Source: Akkermansiaceae bacterium UBA1518 (GTDB lineage: Bacteria > Verrucomicrobiota > Verrucomicrobiia > Verrucomicrobiales > Akkermansiaceae). From it: a stretch of 8,773 nucleotides of DNA. A model generated the notes under the pieces. It was not told where the DNA came from and did not search any database. It saw only the letters and a program-made list of their open reading frames with translations. Positions 1-7,746 of this stretch are shown piece after piece. How positions within the stretch are numbered: the first letter of the stretch is position 1; every line of letters starts with the position of its first letter. The stretch covers positions 1-8,773 of the forward strand of contig DCQM01000035.1 in the NCBI GenBank assembly GCA_002323895.1, read 5' to 3'. The position numbers and the translations under genes were made by a program.

Positions 1-3000
1 CGGCACCGAATGGCGCGAGTCGGATTTCGATGACAGCAATTGGTCCGAAGGCGCAGGCGTTTTTGGAAGAAATTCAGCTGATCCATTTGGGACTCCATGG
101 ACTACCGGGGGCAGATTCACCTACTACTTACGTTCCGAATTTCAATTCGACGGACTCTTCTCCAGCGCAATGATCGACATCGAATCCCACCTGGATGATG
201 GCATTATTTTCTATCTTAACGGGAAAGAAATCACTCGCTTCAATATGCCCTCAGGCACAATCAATTTTGACACTCCAGCTAGCTCAGGCCGCGAATGGCA
301 GGAGTTAGTTGAGATTGCTTCTGGCACAGACATTAGTTCGGCGCTTCAAACAGGAAGGAATGTCCTGGCAGTCGAGGTTCACAACCGAGCTGCTGGCAGT
401 TCTGACATCGCCTTTGGCGCAAATATCAGCATCACAGCAACGGAATCACTCAGCTCCCCCTTGTCTAATCTTGTCATCAGTGAGATTCACTTCGGCGAAG
501 ACGATCAGATCGACTGGGTCGAACTTCATGCTCCCGGAAACTCCACAGTTTCATTATCTGGAATGGCTCTTGCCTCCACTCGGTCCTTTACAAATGCAGT
601 CGATCTCACCGGTAGCGTTTCCGCTGGAGGCTACCTTAGTATTCCCCTGACCCTCGAAATCGACGAAAATGGTGACCTCGACCTTTTCCTAATCCAAGGC
701 AGCTCCGTCATAGATGCCGTGCGTCTTGACCGAGACAAAAGCGAGGAAACTTTCCAATCCTTTCCAGTTGGCGAAGAATGGTTTGGCGGACCCGGAGACA
801 CTCGTGATGCACCGAACGACCCCGCTTCACGACGAACCTCAATCGTCATCAATGAAATCATGTACGATTCTCCGTCCGACCATGGCAATGCTGAGTATAT
901 CGAGCTCTTCAACCGTGGAGCCCAAACAGTCAATTTAAGCGGATGGAAAATCAGCGATGGAGTCCGCTTTGACTTCCCAGATAATACTACTATCGGACCC
1001 GGTGGATATCTGGTCATCGCCGCTGACAAAGAGTGTCTCACCGCCGCCCATGGTAATATTCCAATTGTTGGAAATTGGCGGGGTGGTTTGAGGGATGGTG
1101 GCGAGCTTATCAGGATCGAAGATGAGAATGGAAATCTTGTCGATGAAGTCGACTACCTTCCAGAAGGCGATTGGCCAAATCTGGCCGATGGCGACGGCAG
1201 CAGTATGGAACTTCGTCATCCTAACATGAATAATAACATCAGTAGCGCCTGGGCTGACAGCGACGAGAGCAATAAGTCCACCATGCAAAAATTCACTTAC
1301 ACAGGCAACTTCGAGCGATCCTATTGGTTACCACTCAGAAACGGTCAGGAGCTCCACACTCATCTGGTCGGAGATTCCCACGTTATCCTTGAAAATATCT
1401 CGGTCACTCTCAACAATTCGGGTTCTAACCTACTGAGAAATCCCGCAGTCATGTCGCCAACTGCTGCCAGTAGCCAAGGGTGGGTTTGTCAGGGAACACA
1501 CTGGCAAAGCTTTTTTGACGGAAGGAAACTAAATCTGATTTCAACGGGCCATGGTGATAATAAAGGCAATCGCGCAGAAGTCGATTTCGCAACATCTCCA
1601 GTGTTCGACCAAAGCTACACTCTATCCTTCGACGCTCGTTGGGTAAGCGGAAAATCACGGATTATTTTCCAAACTCTCGATCACGGATTTGGCACAACGT
1701 TTCTTCTTCCAGTTCCTGATAACTTGGGGACTCCAGGTGCTGCTAATTCCGCTCTATTGACTGCTCCCGCGCCGACTGTCACTGGGGTCATCCACAGCCC
1801 CGCTGTTCCAAAACCAGGCAACCCAGTTACAGTGACATCGAGAGTCGAATCTGCCGGGGCACTCACCTCAGTCACTCTAGTTCATCGGCTCGATAGTAAT
1901 TCTGGAGACGGAACTTGGAGACGCACCGCGATGACTGATCAGGGAGAGGGGGTCTACAGTGCCACCGTTAGTCAGAACACCTCCAACAATCAAATCACTC
2001 AATTCTATGTGGAAGCGATCTCCGGCGCTACAACCACTACCCAACCTAAATTTGGTGCTGATCGTCCCGCGATGTGGATCGTAGACAGCCGTGAGATGCC
2101 GAACGTCCTTCTGCAGGAAAGGTTCATCGTCTCAAACTACGATCGCCAAGCTCTAAACTCCAATATTGGTGGAGGGCCGACTTTCGACTACAATTTCCCG
2201 CGTCCTTCTAACCAATTCTTTAATGCGACTTTTATCGCGAACGAAAGCGAGATTTACTACAACGCTGAAATTCGGAAAAGCGGCAGCCCTTTCACCCGAG
2301 CGACTGACGCCAATATTGACCATGGGAAATGGAAACTTCCTGGAGACCGCCTCTTCCGAGGGAGGCGGCGTAGCGTCATTGACGCCTCAGGAACACCCCA
2401 GGGGAGCGGCACCCCGCGCTTTTACGACGATCGTATCGCTCGCTATTTTCTCTACCAACTTGGGCACCCGGTAAATGAGATGGAATACACTCACACCGTT
2501 ATTAATAACGGCCGATTCAACCTCCGTGAAAGTCACGAACCCATCTCAAATGATTTCCTAAAGCGTAATTTCAAGAACGGCAGTAAAGGCACCCTACTTC
2601 GAATCGACGACGAATGGCGCTTCACCAGTGATAATGGAGATGCACGACAGAGCCGAAACGCCGACTGGGCCTACAAAGATAGCGGAAACCCAATCGCCTA
2701 TCACAGCGAATGGCTAATGCGTAGCCGGGAGTCGGACTACGACTATGGTAGCTTTATCGAGCTCACACGTATGCTTGATGAAAACAAGACAGATGAAGCA
2801 ACTCTAAATCGGATTACCAACCCCGACATGTTAGCTCTAAACGCGGTTGTTCGGGGATACGATGCGGACTGGGATACTATTACCGTAGACCGAGGCAAGA
2901 ACGCCTACTTTTATCGACCAAAAGACGGAGATGGATGGATGCTCCTGCATTGGGATGGAGACCGGGTCTTCGATCGGAATAACCAAGCCATCCTCGGAGG

Positions 3001-5329
3001 AAGAAGAGGGGTTAATACGTATTTTAACCGGCCCTTCATTCGCCGCCGAATGAATTACTACATGACCAAATTGCTGAACGAGCACACCAAAGGCTCTGCT
3101 AGGACCCTTGCCTGGATGGATGCGGAAACCGCCGCGGTTTCAGGGTCAGGCATCAACATGACAAAATCCCACTATACGAACTGGTTCAACAGAAGAGAAG
3201 GTATCGCACGGAACTTTATCACTTCAAATGTCGCCAATACCTCCTTTGCCATCACAACTCCGCGGGCTCCAACCTCAGAAGATGTCATCACCTTAGAAGG
3301 AACTTCACCTCCAACCGCCTTTTTTATTCGGGCCGTCGGTCAGGATGAAACCTCATTTTCGTGGACCAGCACAACTGCTTGGGAACTTGCTGGTGTGGTT
3401 CTTCAACAGGGTAGCAACAGTCTGACAATCGAGGGAGTCGATCACGAGGGAAACATTGTCGAACAAACTCAATTTACCATCACCAAAACCGGCAATGCAC
3501 CTCCCGTAATTACTCTAGACTCATCTCCAAACTCACGAAGAATCGATCTAGAGGAAACCATCACGCTGGACACCACAGGAACTTTTGATCCAGAGGGAGG
3601 AACAGTCACAATCAATTGGACCGTGCTCCCTGATACTGGCGTTAACTTCGCGATTGATGGAAGTAATCTGACTGCAAGTTTTTCCCAACCAGGTTTCTAT
3701 ATCTTCACGGCGGAAGCCAGCGATGGTAGCGGGAATTTAGCAACCAAATCGGCAGCCGTCTCCGTGCATCTTGATAAGGGTTTCTCAAACTTTGGAGACC
3801 CTATACTCGGGAACTTCTGGACCAGTTCTAATGCGCCCAAACATGATAACTCGTCAAACGGGGCCCACTATTCCCTGCAGGACCACGAAGGTCGCTTAAC
3901 AATTAAAATCCCAGTCAGCGAAGTTCCCTTGGGACTTCCCGAGCCAGACCTGCCCCCCGCAGTGAACTACATCGATTTCGGAGCAACCTGGAAATATGAT
4001 GATTCCAACGAGGAACTTACAGGGACCTTTGCCCAACCAAACTTTGATGATTCCAGTTGGAGCTCCGGCCCCGGATTCCTAGGCTTTAATGAAGACGGCC
4101 TTCCCGGTCCTGGCATGCAGACCGGAACCCTAAGGCGCGACCGAAGCAATAATCTGATCACTTACTACTTCAGAAATAAGTTTGAGTTCACTGGCGACCC
4201 GATTGGAGCCAAACTTTACATCGACCATATTGTCGATGATGGAGTCCGCTACTATCTTAATGGCCAAGTTCTGGGATCTGTTCGCCTTCCTGCCGGAGAA
4301 ATTACCTCTAAAACTCCTGCCACTGGCCTACCTTCCAGCCAGGAAGATGTGGTTGCCGAAGACGTTCTAGTTCTCGACGTCTCTTCTGCGATTGTTAGCG
4401 GAACAAACGTGTTTGCTGCCGAAGTGCACAACTCAAGCTCAGGTAGCAGCGATCTCGTCTTTGGGGCGCGAGTTGACATCGCCGCTAACCCATCCGGCAA
4501 CGGTGCTCCGAGCCTTGATGACGTCCTTCACCCATGGGTTAAACGACAGCTTCCCGAAGGCGATTGGGCTCTCGAGACCGAGATAAAACTCGAGAAAGTG
4601 CAATTCGGAGAATTCTACGCCGGCTTACTTGTCGAAGCTCAACAAGGAGAGAGCGCTTTTCGCTATGGTATCGGATTTAAAGACGGAGACAGCATCGCCT
4701 CCATTCGCGTAAATCCTTCTGGCACGTCTGAAACGATGACCAGCGTGCCTGCACTTGATTCAGATCTGGCAGTGATTCGACTGGAACGCAAAGGCAACCT
4801 TCTCAATTTCTACTGGTTGAAGGATGGAAGCCCCACGCAGATTAACCAGATCATCCTGCAGGAAGGTACGACCTTCAGCACCGGTGGTGTCTTTGCCTCA
4901 ACGGAAATAGAACAGTCCCTTGAAGTTAGTTTTGATTACACCATGCTTATTGGATCTGATGCCGACTTTACGACATGGATGTCCACGAATGGGCTCGCCG
5001 ATCCAAATGCCGAGTATGAAAATTCAGGGCTTACAAACCTCATGGCCTATGCCTTGGGTCGCGACCTAAATCCCAATGTAACTCCAGCTTTGATCAGAAA
5101 TGGAGATTTGATTGGCTTCAGCCATCGTCAGCGTATCGTCGGTGGTCAAGTCCGCTATCAGGTCGAAAAATCCACCGATTTAGTGAATTGGCTACCTGCC
5201 GGAGACCTAAGTCCAGATGGCGCAGCAATCGAAAATCAAGATGGGACATTCACGGTGAATTTACTCAGCGATATCCCTAATTCCAATCGTGATAAAATCT
5301 ACTTCCGCCTTGTGGTAAACGCTTTTTAA
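1..5329 (+). CDS. Giant secreted mosaic protein (jelly-roll / LTD / CotH kinase-like / PKD / DUF1349-like), 5' partial
   Basis: The frame is open from base 2 and gives 1775 residues ending in TAA; the true start and any signal peptide lie upstream. Modules by fragment residue: jelly-roll/galactose-binding-like 1-150; degenerate lamin-tail domain about 155-275; clear lamin-tail domain 279-420 (opens IVINEIMYD, then NAEYIELFN); a beta-sandwich module 428-583 ending GTPGAANS; Ig-like 589-695; CotH kinase-like 699-1078; Ig-like 1080-1162; PKD-like 1165-1256; a split DUF1349/concanavalin-like domain 1257-1312 plus 1501-1648 with a second jelly-roll (about 1318-1500) between its halves; C-terminal verrucomicrobial-type module 1650-1775. 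Only two cysteines are visible, which fits an extracellular protein. No PEP-CTERM or LPXTG anchor is present. Family knowledge: LTD modules are adhesive or structural, and CotH proteins are atypical protein kinases. Inferred role: cell-surface or extracellular protein that binds and perhaps phosphorylates a partner; substrate unknown. Domain identity is by eye; the secreted mosaic call is firm and the exact function is not. Confidence 0.9.
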   Translation, partial: GTEWRESDFDDSNWSEGAGVFGRNSADPFGTPWTTGGRFTYYLRSEFQFDGLFSSAMIDIESHLDDGIIFYLNGKEITRFNMPSGTINFDTPASSGREWQELVEIASGTDISSALQTGRNVLAVEVHNRAAGSSDIAFGANISITATESLSSPLSNLVISEIHFGEDDQIDWVELHAPGNSTVSLSGMALASTRSFTNAVDLTGSVSAGGYLSIPLTLEIDENGDLDLFLIQGSSVIDAVRLDRDKSEETFQSFPVGEEWFGGPGDTRDAPNDPASRRTSIVINEIMYDSPSDHGNAEYIELFNRGAQTVNLSGWKISDGVRFDFPDNTTIGPGGYLVIAADKECLTAAHGNIPIVGNWRGGLRDGGELIRIEDENGNLVDEVDYLPEGDWPNLADGDGSSMELRHPNMNNNISSAWADSDESNKSTMQKFTYTGNFERSYWLPLRNGQELHTHLVGDSHVILENISVTLNNSGSNLLRNPAVMSPTAASSQGWVCQGTHWQSFFDGRKLNLISTGHGDNKGNRAEVDFATSPVFDQSYTLSFDARWVSGKSRIIFQTLDHGFGTTFLLPVPDNLGTPGAANSALLTAPAPTVTGVIHSPAVPKPGNPVTVTSRVESAGALTSVTLVHRLDSNSGDGTWRRTAMTDQGEGVYSATVSQNTSNNQITQFYVEAISGATTTTQPKFGADRPAMWIVDSREMPNVLLQERFIVSNYDRQALNSNIGGGPTFDYNFPRPSNQFFNATFIANESEIYYNAEIRKSGSPFTRATDANIDHGKWKLPGDRLFRGRRRSVIDASGTPQGSGTPRFYDDRIARYFLYQLGHPVNEMEYTHTVINNGRFNLRESHEPISNDFLKRNFKNGSKGTLLRIDDEWRFTSDNGDARQSRNADWAYKDSGNPIAYHSEWLMRSRESDYDYGSFIELTRMLDENKTDEATLNRITNPDMLALNAVVRGYDADWDTITVDRGKNAYFYRPKDGDGWMLLHWDGDRVFDRNNQAILGGRRGVNTYFNRPFIRRRMNYYMTKLLNEHTKGSARTLAWMDAETAAVSGSGINMTKSHYTNWFNRREGIARNFITSNVANTSFAITTPRAPTSEDVITLEGTSPPTAFFIRAVGQDETSFSWTSTTAWELAGVVLQQGSNSLTIEGVDHEGNIVEQTQFTITKTGNAPPVITLDSSPNSRRIDLEETITLDTTGTFDPEGGTVTINWTVLPDTGVNFAIDGSNLTASFSQPGFYIFTAEASDGSGNLATKSAAVSVHLDKGFSNFGDPILGNFWTSSNAPKHDNSSNGAHYSLQDHEGRLTIKIPVSEVPLGLPEPDLPPAVNYIDFGATWKYDDSNEELTGTFAQPNFDDSSWSSGPGFLGFNEDGLPGPGMQTGTLRRDRSNNLITYYFRNKFEFTGDPIGAKLYIDHIVDDGVRYYLNGQVLGSVRLPAGEITSKTPATGLPSSQEDVVAEDVLVLDVSSAIVSGTNVFAAEVHNSSSGSSDLVFGARVDIAANPSGNGAPSLDDVLHPWVKRQLPEGDWALETEIKLEKVQFGEFYAGLLVEAQQGESAFRYGIGFKDGDSIASIRVNPSGTSETMTSVPALDSDLAVIRLERKGNLLNFYWLKDGSPTQINQIILQEGTTFSTGGVFASTEIEQSLEVSFDYTMLIGSDADFTTWMSTNGLADPNAEYENSGLTNLMAYALGRDLNPNVTPALIRNGDLIGFSHRQRIVGGQVRYQVEKSTDLVNWLPAGDLSPDGAAIENQDGTFTVNLLSDIPNSNRDKIYFRLVVNAF
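2..448 (+). repeat. Jelly-roll / galactose-binding-like domain, copy A (5' cut)
   Basis: This is the first of two related domains in the mosaic protein. Landmarks shared with copy B are FDDSNW (residue 9 of the fragment) followed by a G.G..G run, TYYLR, a DDG...YLNG stretch (residues 65-75), a P.G.I...TPA stretch, and AVEVHN followed by GSSD.(A/V)FGA. The window starts inside the domain just after its expected first strand. The similarity is at protein level; the DNA copies have diverged, so this is an old duplication and not a recent repeat. Confidence 0.75.
2096..3235 (+). other. CotH kinase-like domain within the mosaic protein
   Basis: Fragment residues 699-1078. Features seen in order are a KWKLPGDRLFRGR stretch (basic segment before the core, Leu784 in LFRG), the RYFLYQLGHP helix, a VINNGRFNLRESHEPISNDFL stretch resembling the CotH 'yG.Y.L.E.i...FL' segment, LLRIDDEW, the RGYDADWD segment, NAYFYR, and HWDGDRVFD (residues 983-991). 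In CotH kinases the corresponding WD.D..FG-type motif helps bind the metal-nucleotide. Asp985 and Asp987 are kept here, but the final Gly is Asp. Activity is inferred from the family only. Confidence 0.75.
3962..4492 (+). repeat. Jelly-roll / galactose-binding-like domain, copy B (inserted in DUF1349-like domain)
   Basis: Second copy, fragment residues about 1321-1497. It opens with VNYIDFGATWKY, then FDDSSW (residue 1348), TYYFR, the DDG...YLNG stretch (from residue 1412), the P.GEI..KTPA stretch, and AAEVHN (EVHN from residue 1474) followed by GSSDLVFGA. The order and spacing of these landmarks match copy A. It is flanked on both sides by segments that together resemble a single DUF1349-type domain, which suggests a nested insertion. 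Confidence 0.75.
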
Positions 5330-5341
5330 TTAGCCGGCACA

Positions 5342-5363
5342 ATCTTCTGTAAAAGACGAAGAT
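5342..5363. terminator. Weak hairpin between convergent genes
   Basis: ATCTTC at 5342-5347 pairs with GAAGAT at 5358-5363, and two more pairs are possible across a one-base bulge. It lies in the 39-bp gap between the mosaic gene stop and the exporter stop, where a bidirectional terminator would be expected. The stem is short and AT-rich and there is no T-run on either strand, so this is only a candidate. Confidence 0.2.
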
Positions 5364-5368
5364 AATCC

Positions 5369-7669
5369 CTAGCGATCGCGGTGCCCCCAAACCCAGAGGG
5401 TTGGCACTACGATTACGCTGAGAGTCATGGTTAGCAAGACCCCGATTCCGCAGAAGAGTCCCATTGATTGAAGAGTTTCATTAGAAGCAAAACAAAGCGA
5501 ACCGAACCCCACTACAGTCGAGAGCCCACAGAAAAAGATTCCTTTTCCAACTCCATTCCAAACCTTGGCTAAGTCTCCACCACTCCTTCTCAAAGCAAAA
5601 ATCAGGTGGATGCTATAATCAATTCCAGTTCCCACAATCAGGGGAATCGCCATGCTACTCAGGAAGTTCCATGGCTTCCCTGCTACTACGACCAAGGCGT
5701 TTACCAATAGCAGCACAGTCACAAGAACACCTGCAGTTAAAACTGCGTCCTTCCACGACCGGAAAACCAAGATCAGCGCCACTAAAAGGACCAAGGTTGC
5801 CGGAATAAAAAGAAGGTATAGATCATCTTTGACTCGCTTCAAAAGAAGTAATCGTAACATCTCCCAACCAGAAACCGTCACATCATCTGTATTTAAAACC
5901 TGTAATTCCTTGGCAGTTTCAGCAGTCACAATTTCCTTCAACTGAATACGACCCGAGAAAAAACCATCCTCGTGGTAAAACGTTCGGGCAAAGGGATCAA
6001 GTTCATCAGGAATATCCGAAAAATTCTTTAGCACTAACGAATCCAAGGCTCTTCCTTTTTCGTTGAACCCCGCTCTCTCCATCTCAGCAAGAATAGTTTG
6101 AGAGTTCTGCGAAATCTCGTTCCACACTTCAGCGTTGATGTCACGTGCCTCACGGTCCGGCAAAACCTCAACGGGCCACTCGGATCTTGTAATCAACCCC
6201 GATTCCTTAAATTTCTCAATTTTTGCTTCCGCAACCTTAAGAGAACTCCGTACTTTATCCACTGTTTCTCCCTTTGCCACCAATGACAAATTCCGCCTCG
6301 AAAAGGCGGGGAATTGATTTTGCATAATTTCCAATGTCTGCGCAGCTTCGCTCACCTCGGGCTCAACCATTGATACGTCAAACTCGATTTCAGGCTGTCC
6401 GAGAGACACAAACACACCGATTGACCCAATCAGTAATATGAAGAGAAATGCCAATGCTAATTTCACCCCTGGAAATGGAGGCCTGAGTAACTGACAAGGC
6501 TGTTTTCTAGGAAATCTTTGGAGAGCCAGTGGCATCAACCACAAACAGATCACTGCTCCCACCACCAGCCCCATAAGTACCACTCCACCCAATTGTTGAA
6601 CCCCTTTAAAGGTGCTCAACATGAGGATTCCAAAAACAACCGCAGTGGTTAAAGCCGCCCAAAGAATCCCCGGAGCCATCTGATGCCGCAAGGATGCGGG
6701 GGACTGCCCCGCTGACGACTCACGAGCAATGACCACGCCGTAATCAATCACCAATCCAAGCAGAATCGCGGCAAATCCAACACTCACCAGATTTAAGGTC
6801 CCATAAATCCAGCCAGCTAAGCCAAGAGTAATTAGAAAAACCAGCCCGAGGATCGCTCCCAAAACCAACAACTGGACAAAACTTCGCTGAGTCAAAAGGA
6901 ACAAAATGCCAACAATAATTGAAGTAATAGTTATGGTCCCCGACATATCTTTTTCCATTCCCGAACCTATTTCAGCACTAAAAACCGGGCCACCCGTCAA
7001 CGTGTAGGTGAATCCTTCGGATTCCCAATTGTTGGCGGACTCACGGATTTGATTCACCCACTTCGCATGTTCTCGATATTCTAGGCCGAGATCCGTATTT
7101 GCAATCATGACCAACCAAAACCGACCATCTTCGCTTTGATAATCGAAGCTGTTGCCTTGTAGTTGATCCATCGTTGGGTGATTCAAAAAACCCAAAGGAT
7201 CATAAGCGGCCATTGTTGCTTCGCCCTGATCTAGGGATAGAGCCACCTTGTCTTTGGACTCTGCTAATAGGGCCTGAATTTGAGTTGGCTCCCTCAATCT
7301 ATCTGTAAATTTCTGAACTTCGATTGGGTCTGAGTCCGCCCAAAGCCTTGCGAGACTTTTGGCGAAACTCTTTGGGTCGTCGTCAAAGCGAGTCCGATAC
7401 TGAATTCGAGCTTCCGGAAGGCTCTTCTTTAGATGATCAGCCAACTCAGCAACATCCTCCTCGAAAATTTCGTCGTCATGTTTTAGGAGAAGAATCACCC
7501 GGTGATCATCATCAAAGTATTCCCGAAAAACCTGTAAAGCTTCTACCTCGGGAATTCCATCAGGCAAAATTTCAAGGACATCAGTTGCAAAACTCAAACG
7601 ATTCAGCCCGCTTATAGAAATTATAAGGACAATTCCAAAAATCAGATAGGTCTGGATCGAGCGGCGCAC
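5369..7669 (-). CDS. MMPL/RND-family exporter, 766 aa
   Basis: Inner-membrane, probably proton-driven exporter of a hydrophobic or lipid-like substrate. The protein has two RND halves: TM1 7-23, periplasmic domain 24-243, TM2-TM6 about 244-382, TM7 402-422, periplasmic domain 423-616, TM8-TM12 about 617-760. Each half keeps the TM4-type motif with its membrane-buried acid: LVIDYGVV (Asp309) and GTGIDYSIHL (Asp684), consistent with proton coupling. The length of about 770 residues matches the MMPL exporters of aryl-polyene-type loci. The start is a GTG (complement of 7667-7669). The frame stays open upstream to a stop at 7724-7726 but has no ATG, GTG or TTG there, and no clear Shine-Dalgarno precedes the GTG. 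It is divergent from a LolA-like gene across 77 bp, which suggests a shared lipid-export role. Substrate unknown; sterol/hopanoid (HpnN-like) or aryl-polyene-type transport are alternatives. Confidence 0.88.
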   Translation of the reverse strand: MRRSIQTYLIFGIVLIISISGLNRLSFATDVLEILPDGIPEVEALQVFREYFDDDHRVILLLKHDDEIFEEDVAELADHLKKSLPEARIQYRTRFDDDPKSFAKSLARLWADSDPIEVQKFTDRLREPTQIQALLAESKDKVALSLDQGEATMAAYDPLGFLNHPTMDQLQGNSFDYQSEDGRFWLVMIANTDLGLEYREHAKWVNQIRESANNWESEGFTYTLTGGPVFSAEIGSGMEKDMSGTITITSIIVGILFLLTQRSFVQLLVLGAILGLVFLITLGLAGWIYGTLNLVSVGFAAILLGLVIDYGVVIARESSAGQSPASLRHQMAPGILWAALTTAVVFGILMLSTFKGVQQLGGVVLMGLVVGAVICLWLMPLALQRFPRKQPCQLLRPPFPGVKLALAFLFILLIGSIGVFVSLGQPEIEFDVSMVEPEVSEAAQTLEIMQNQFPAFSRRNLSLVAKGETVDKVRSSLKVAEAKIEKFKESGLITRSEWPVEVLPDREARDINAEVWNEISQNSQTILAEMERAGFNEKGRALDSLVLKNFSDIPDELDPFARTFYHEDGFFSGRIQLKEIVTAETAKELQVLNTDDVTVSGWEMLRLLLLKRVKDDLYLLFIPATLVLLVALILVFRSWKDAVLTAGVLVTVLLLVNALVVVAGKPWNFLSSMAIPLIVGTGIDYSIHLIFALRRSGGDLAKVWNGVGKGIFFCGLSTVVGFGSLCFASNETLQSMGLFCGIGVLLTMTLSVIVVPTLWVWGHRDR

Positions 7670-7746
7670 GCGCGGATATTGACTGCTCTTTAAGAAATAT
7701 CGACTTCCTAGATTGAGAATATCCTAAAAAAATAGATGATAAAACT
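7670..7746. promoter_or_regulatory. Divergent AT-rich promoter/operator region with three AATATC hexamers
   Basis: This 77-bp gap separates the divergent exporter and LolA-like starts and must hold the promoters of both unless either is transcribed from elsewhere. AATATC occurs at 7696-7701 and 7718-7723 on the plus strand and at 7675-7680 on the minus strand. The start-to-start spacing is 21 and 22 bp, about two helical turns each. The outer two extend to a perfect 7-bp inverted repeat, GGATATT (7674-7680) and AATATCC (7718-7724). An A7 tract lies at 7726-7732. That a regulator binds here is inference. Confidence 0.45.
7713..7740 (+). promoter_or_regulatory. Possible sigma70 promoter for the LolA-like gene
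   Basis: TTGAGA (7713-7718, five of six to TTGACA) is followed after 16 bp by GATGAT (7735-7740, four of six to TATAAT). A start about 6-7 bases downstream would fall at or next to the ATG at 7747, giving a leaderless transcript, which would agree with the absence of a Shine-Dalgarno. The -10 match is weak. Confidence 0.25.

Noticed and set aside
170..172. ATG at 170 as the start of the mosaic protein
   Set aside because: The same frame is open back to base 2 and the upstream residues (FDDSNW..., TYYLR) match the beginning of the second jelly-roll copy, so the gene starts outside the window.
631..1288. Long reverse-strand frames opposite the mosaic gene
   Set aside because: They overlap well-supported lamin-tail coding sequence, show no recognisable domain and have no own regulatory signals; they are shadow frames.
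3125..3141. GAAACCG / CGGTTTC hairpin with a 3-base loop
   Set aside because: This perfect 7-bp stem is within the coding sequence of the mosaic gene and has no partner elements; chance is sufficient.
4950..5329. PEP-CTERM or LPXTG sorting signal at the C-terminus of the mosaic protein
   Set aside because: The protein ends in a beta-rich module finishing YFRLVVNAF, with no VPEP-type motif, hydrophobic helix or basic tail.
6293..6309. CCGCCT / AGGCGG hairpin as a terminator or REP element
   Set aside because: It lies inside the exporter coding sequence, has no T-run, and stems of this size are expected by chance in a window of this length. Its resemblance to the 2347-2368 stem is limited to six or seven bases.
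7679..7684. TTGACT as a -35 box for the LolA-like gene
   Set aside because: It is five of six to consensus, but no acceptable -10 lies 15-19 bp downstream. It also overlaps one of the AATATC-type sites.
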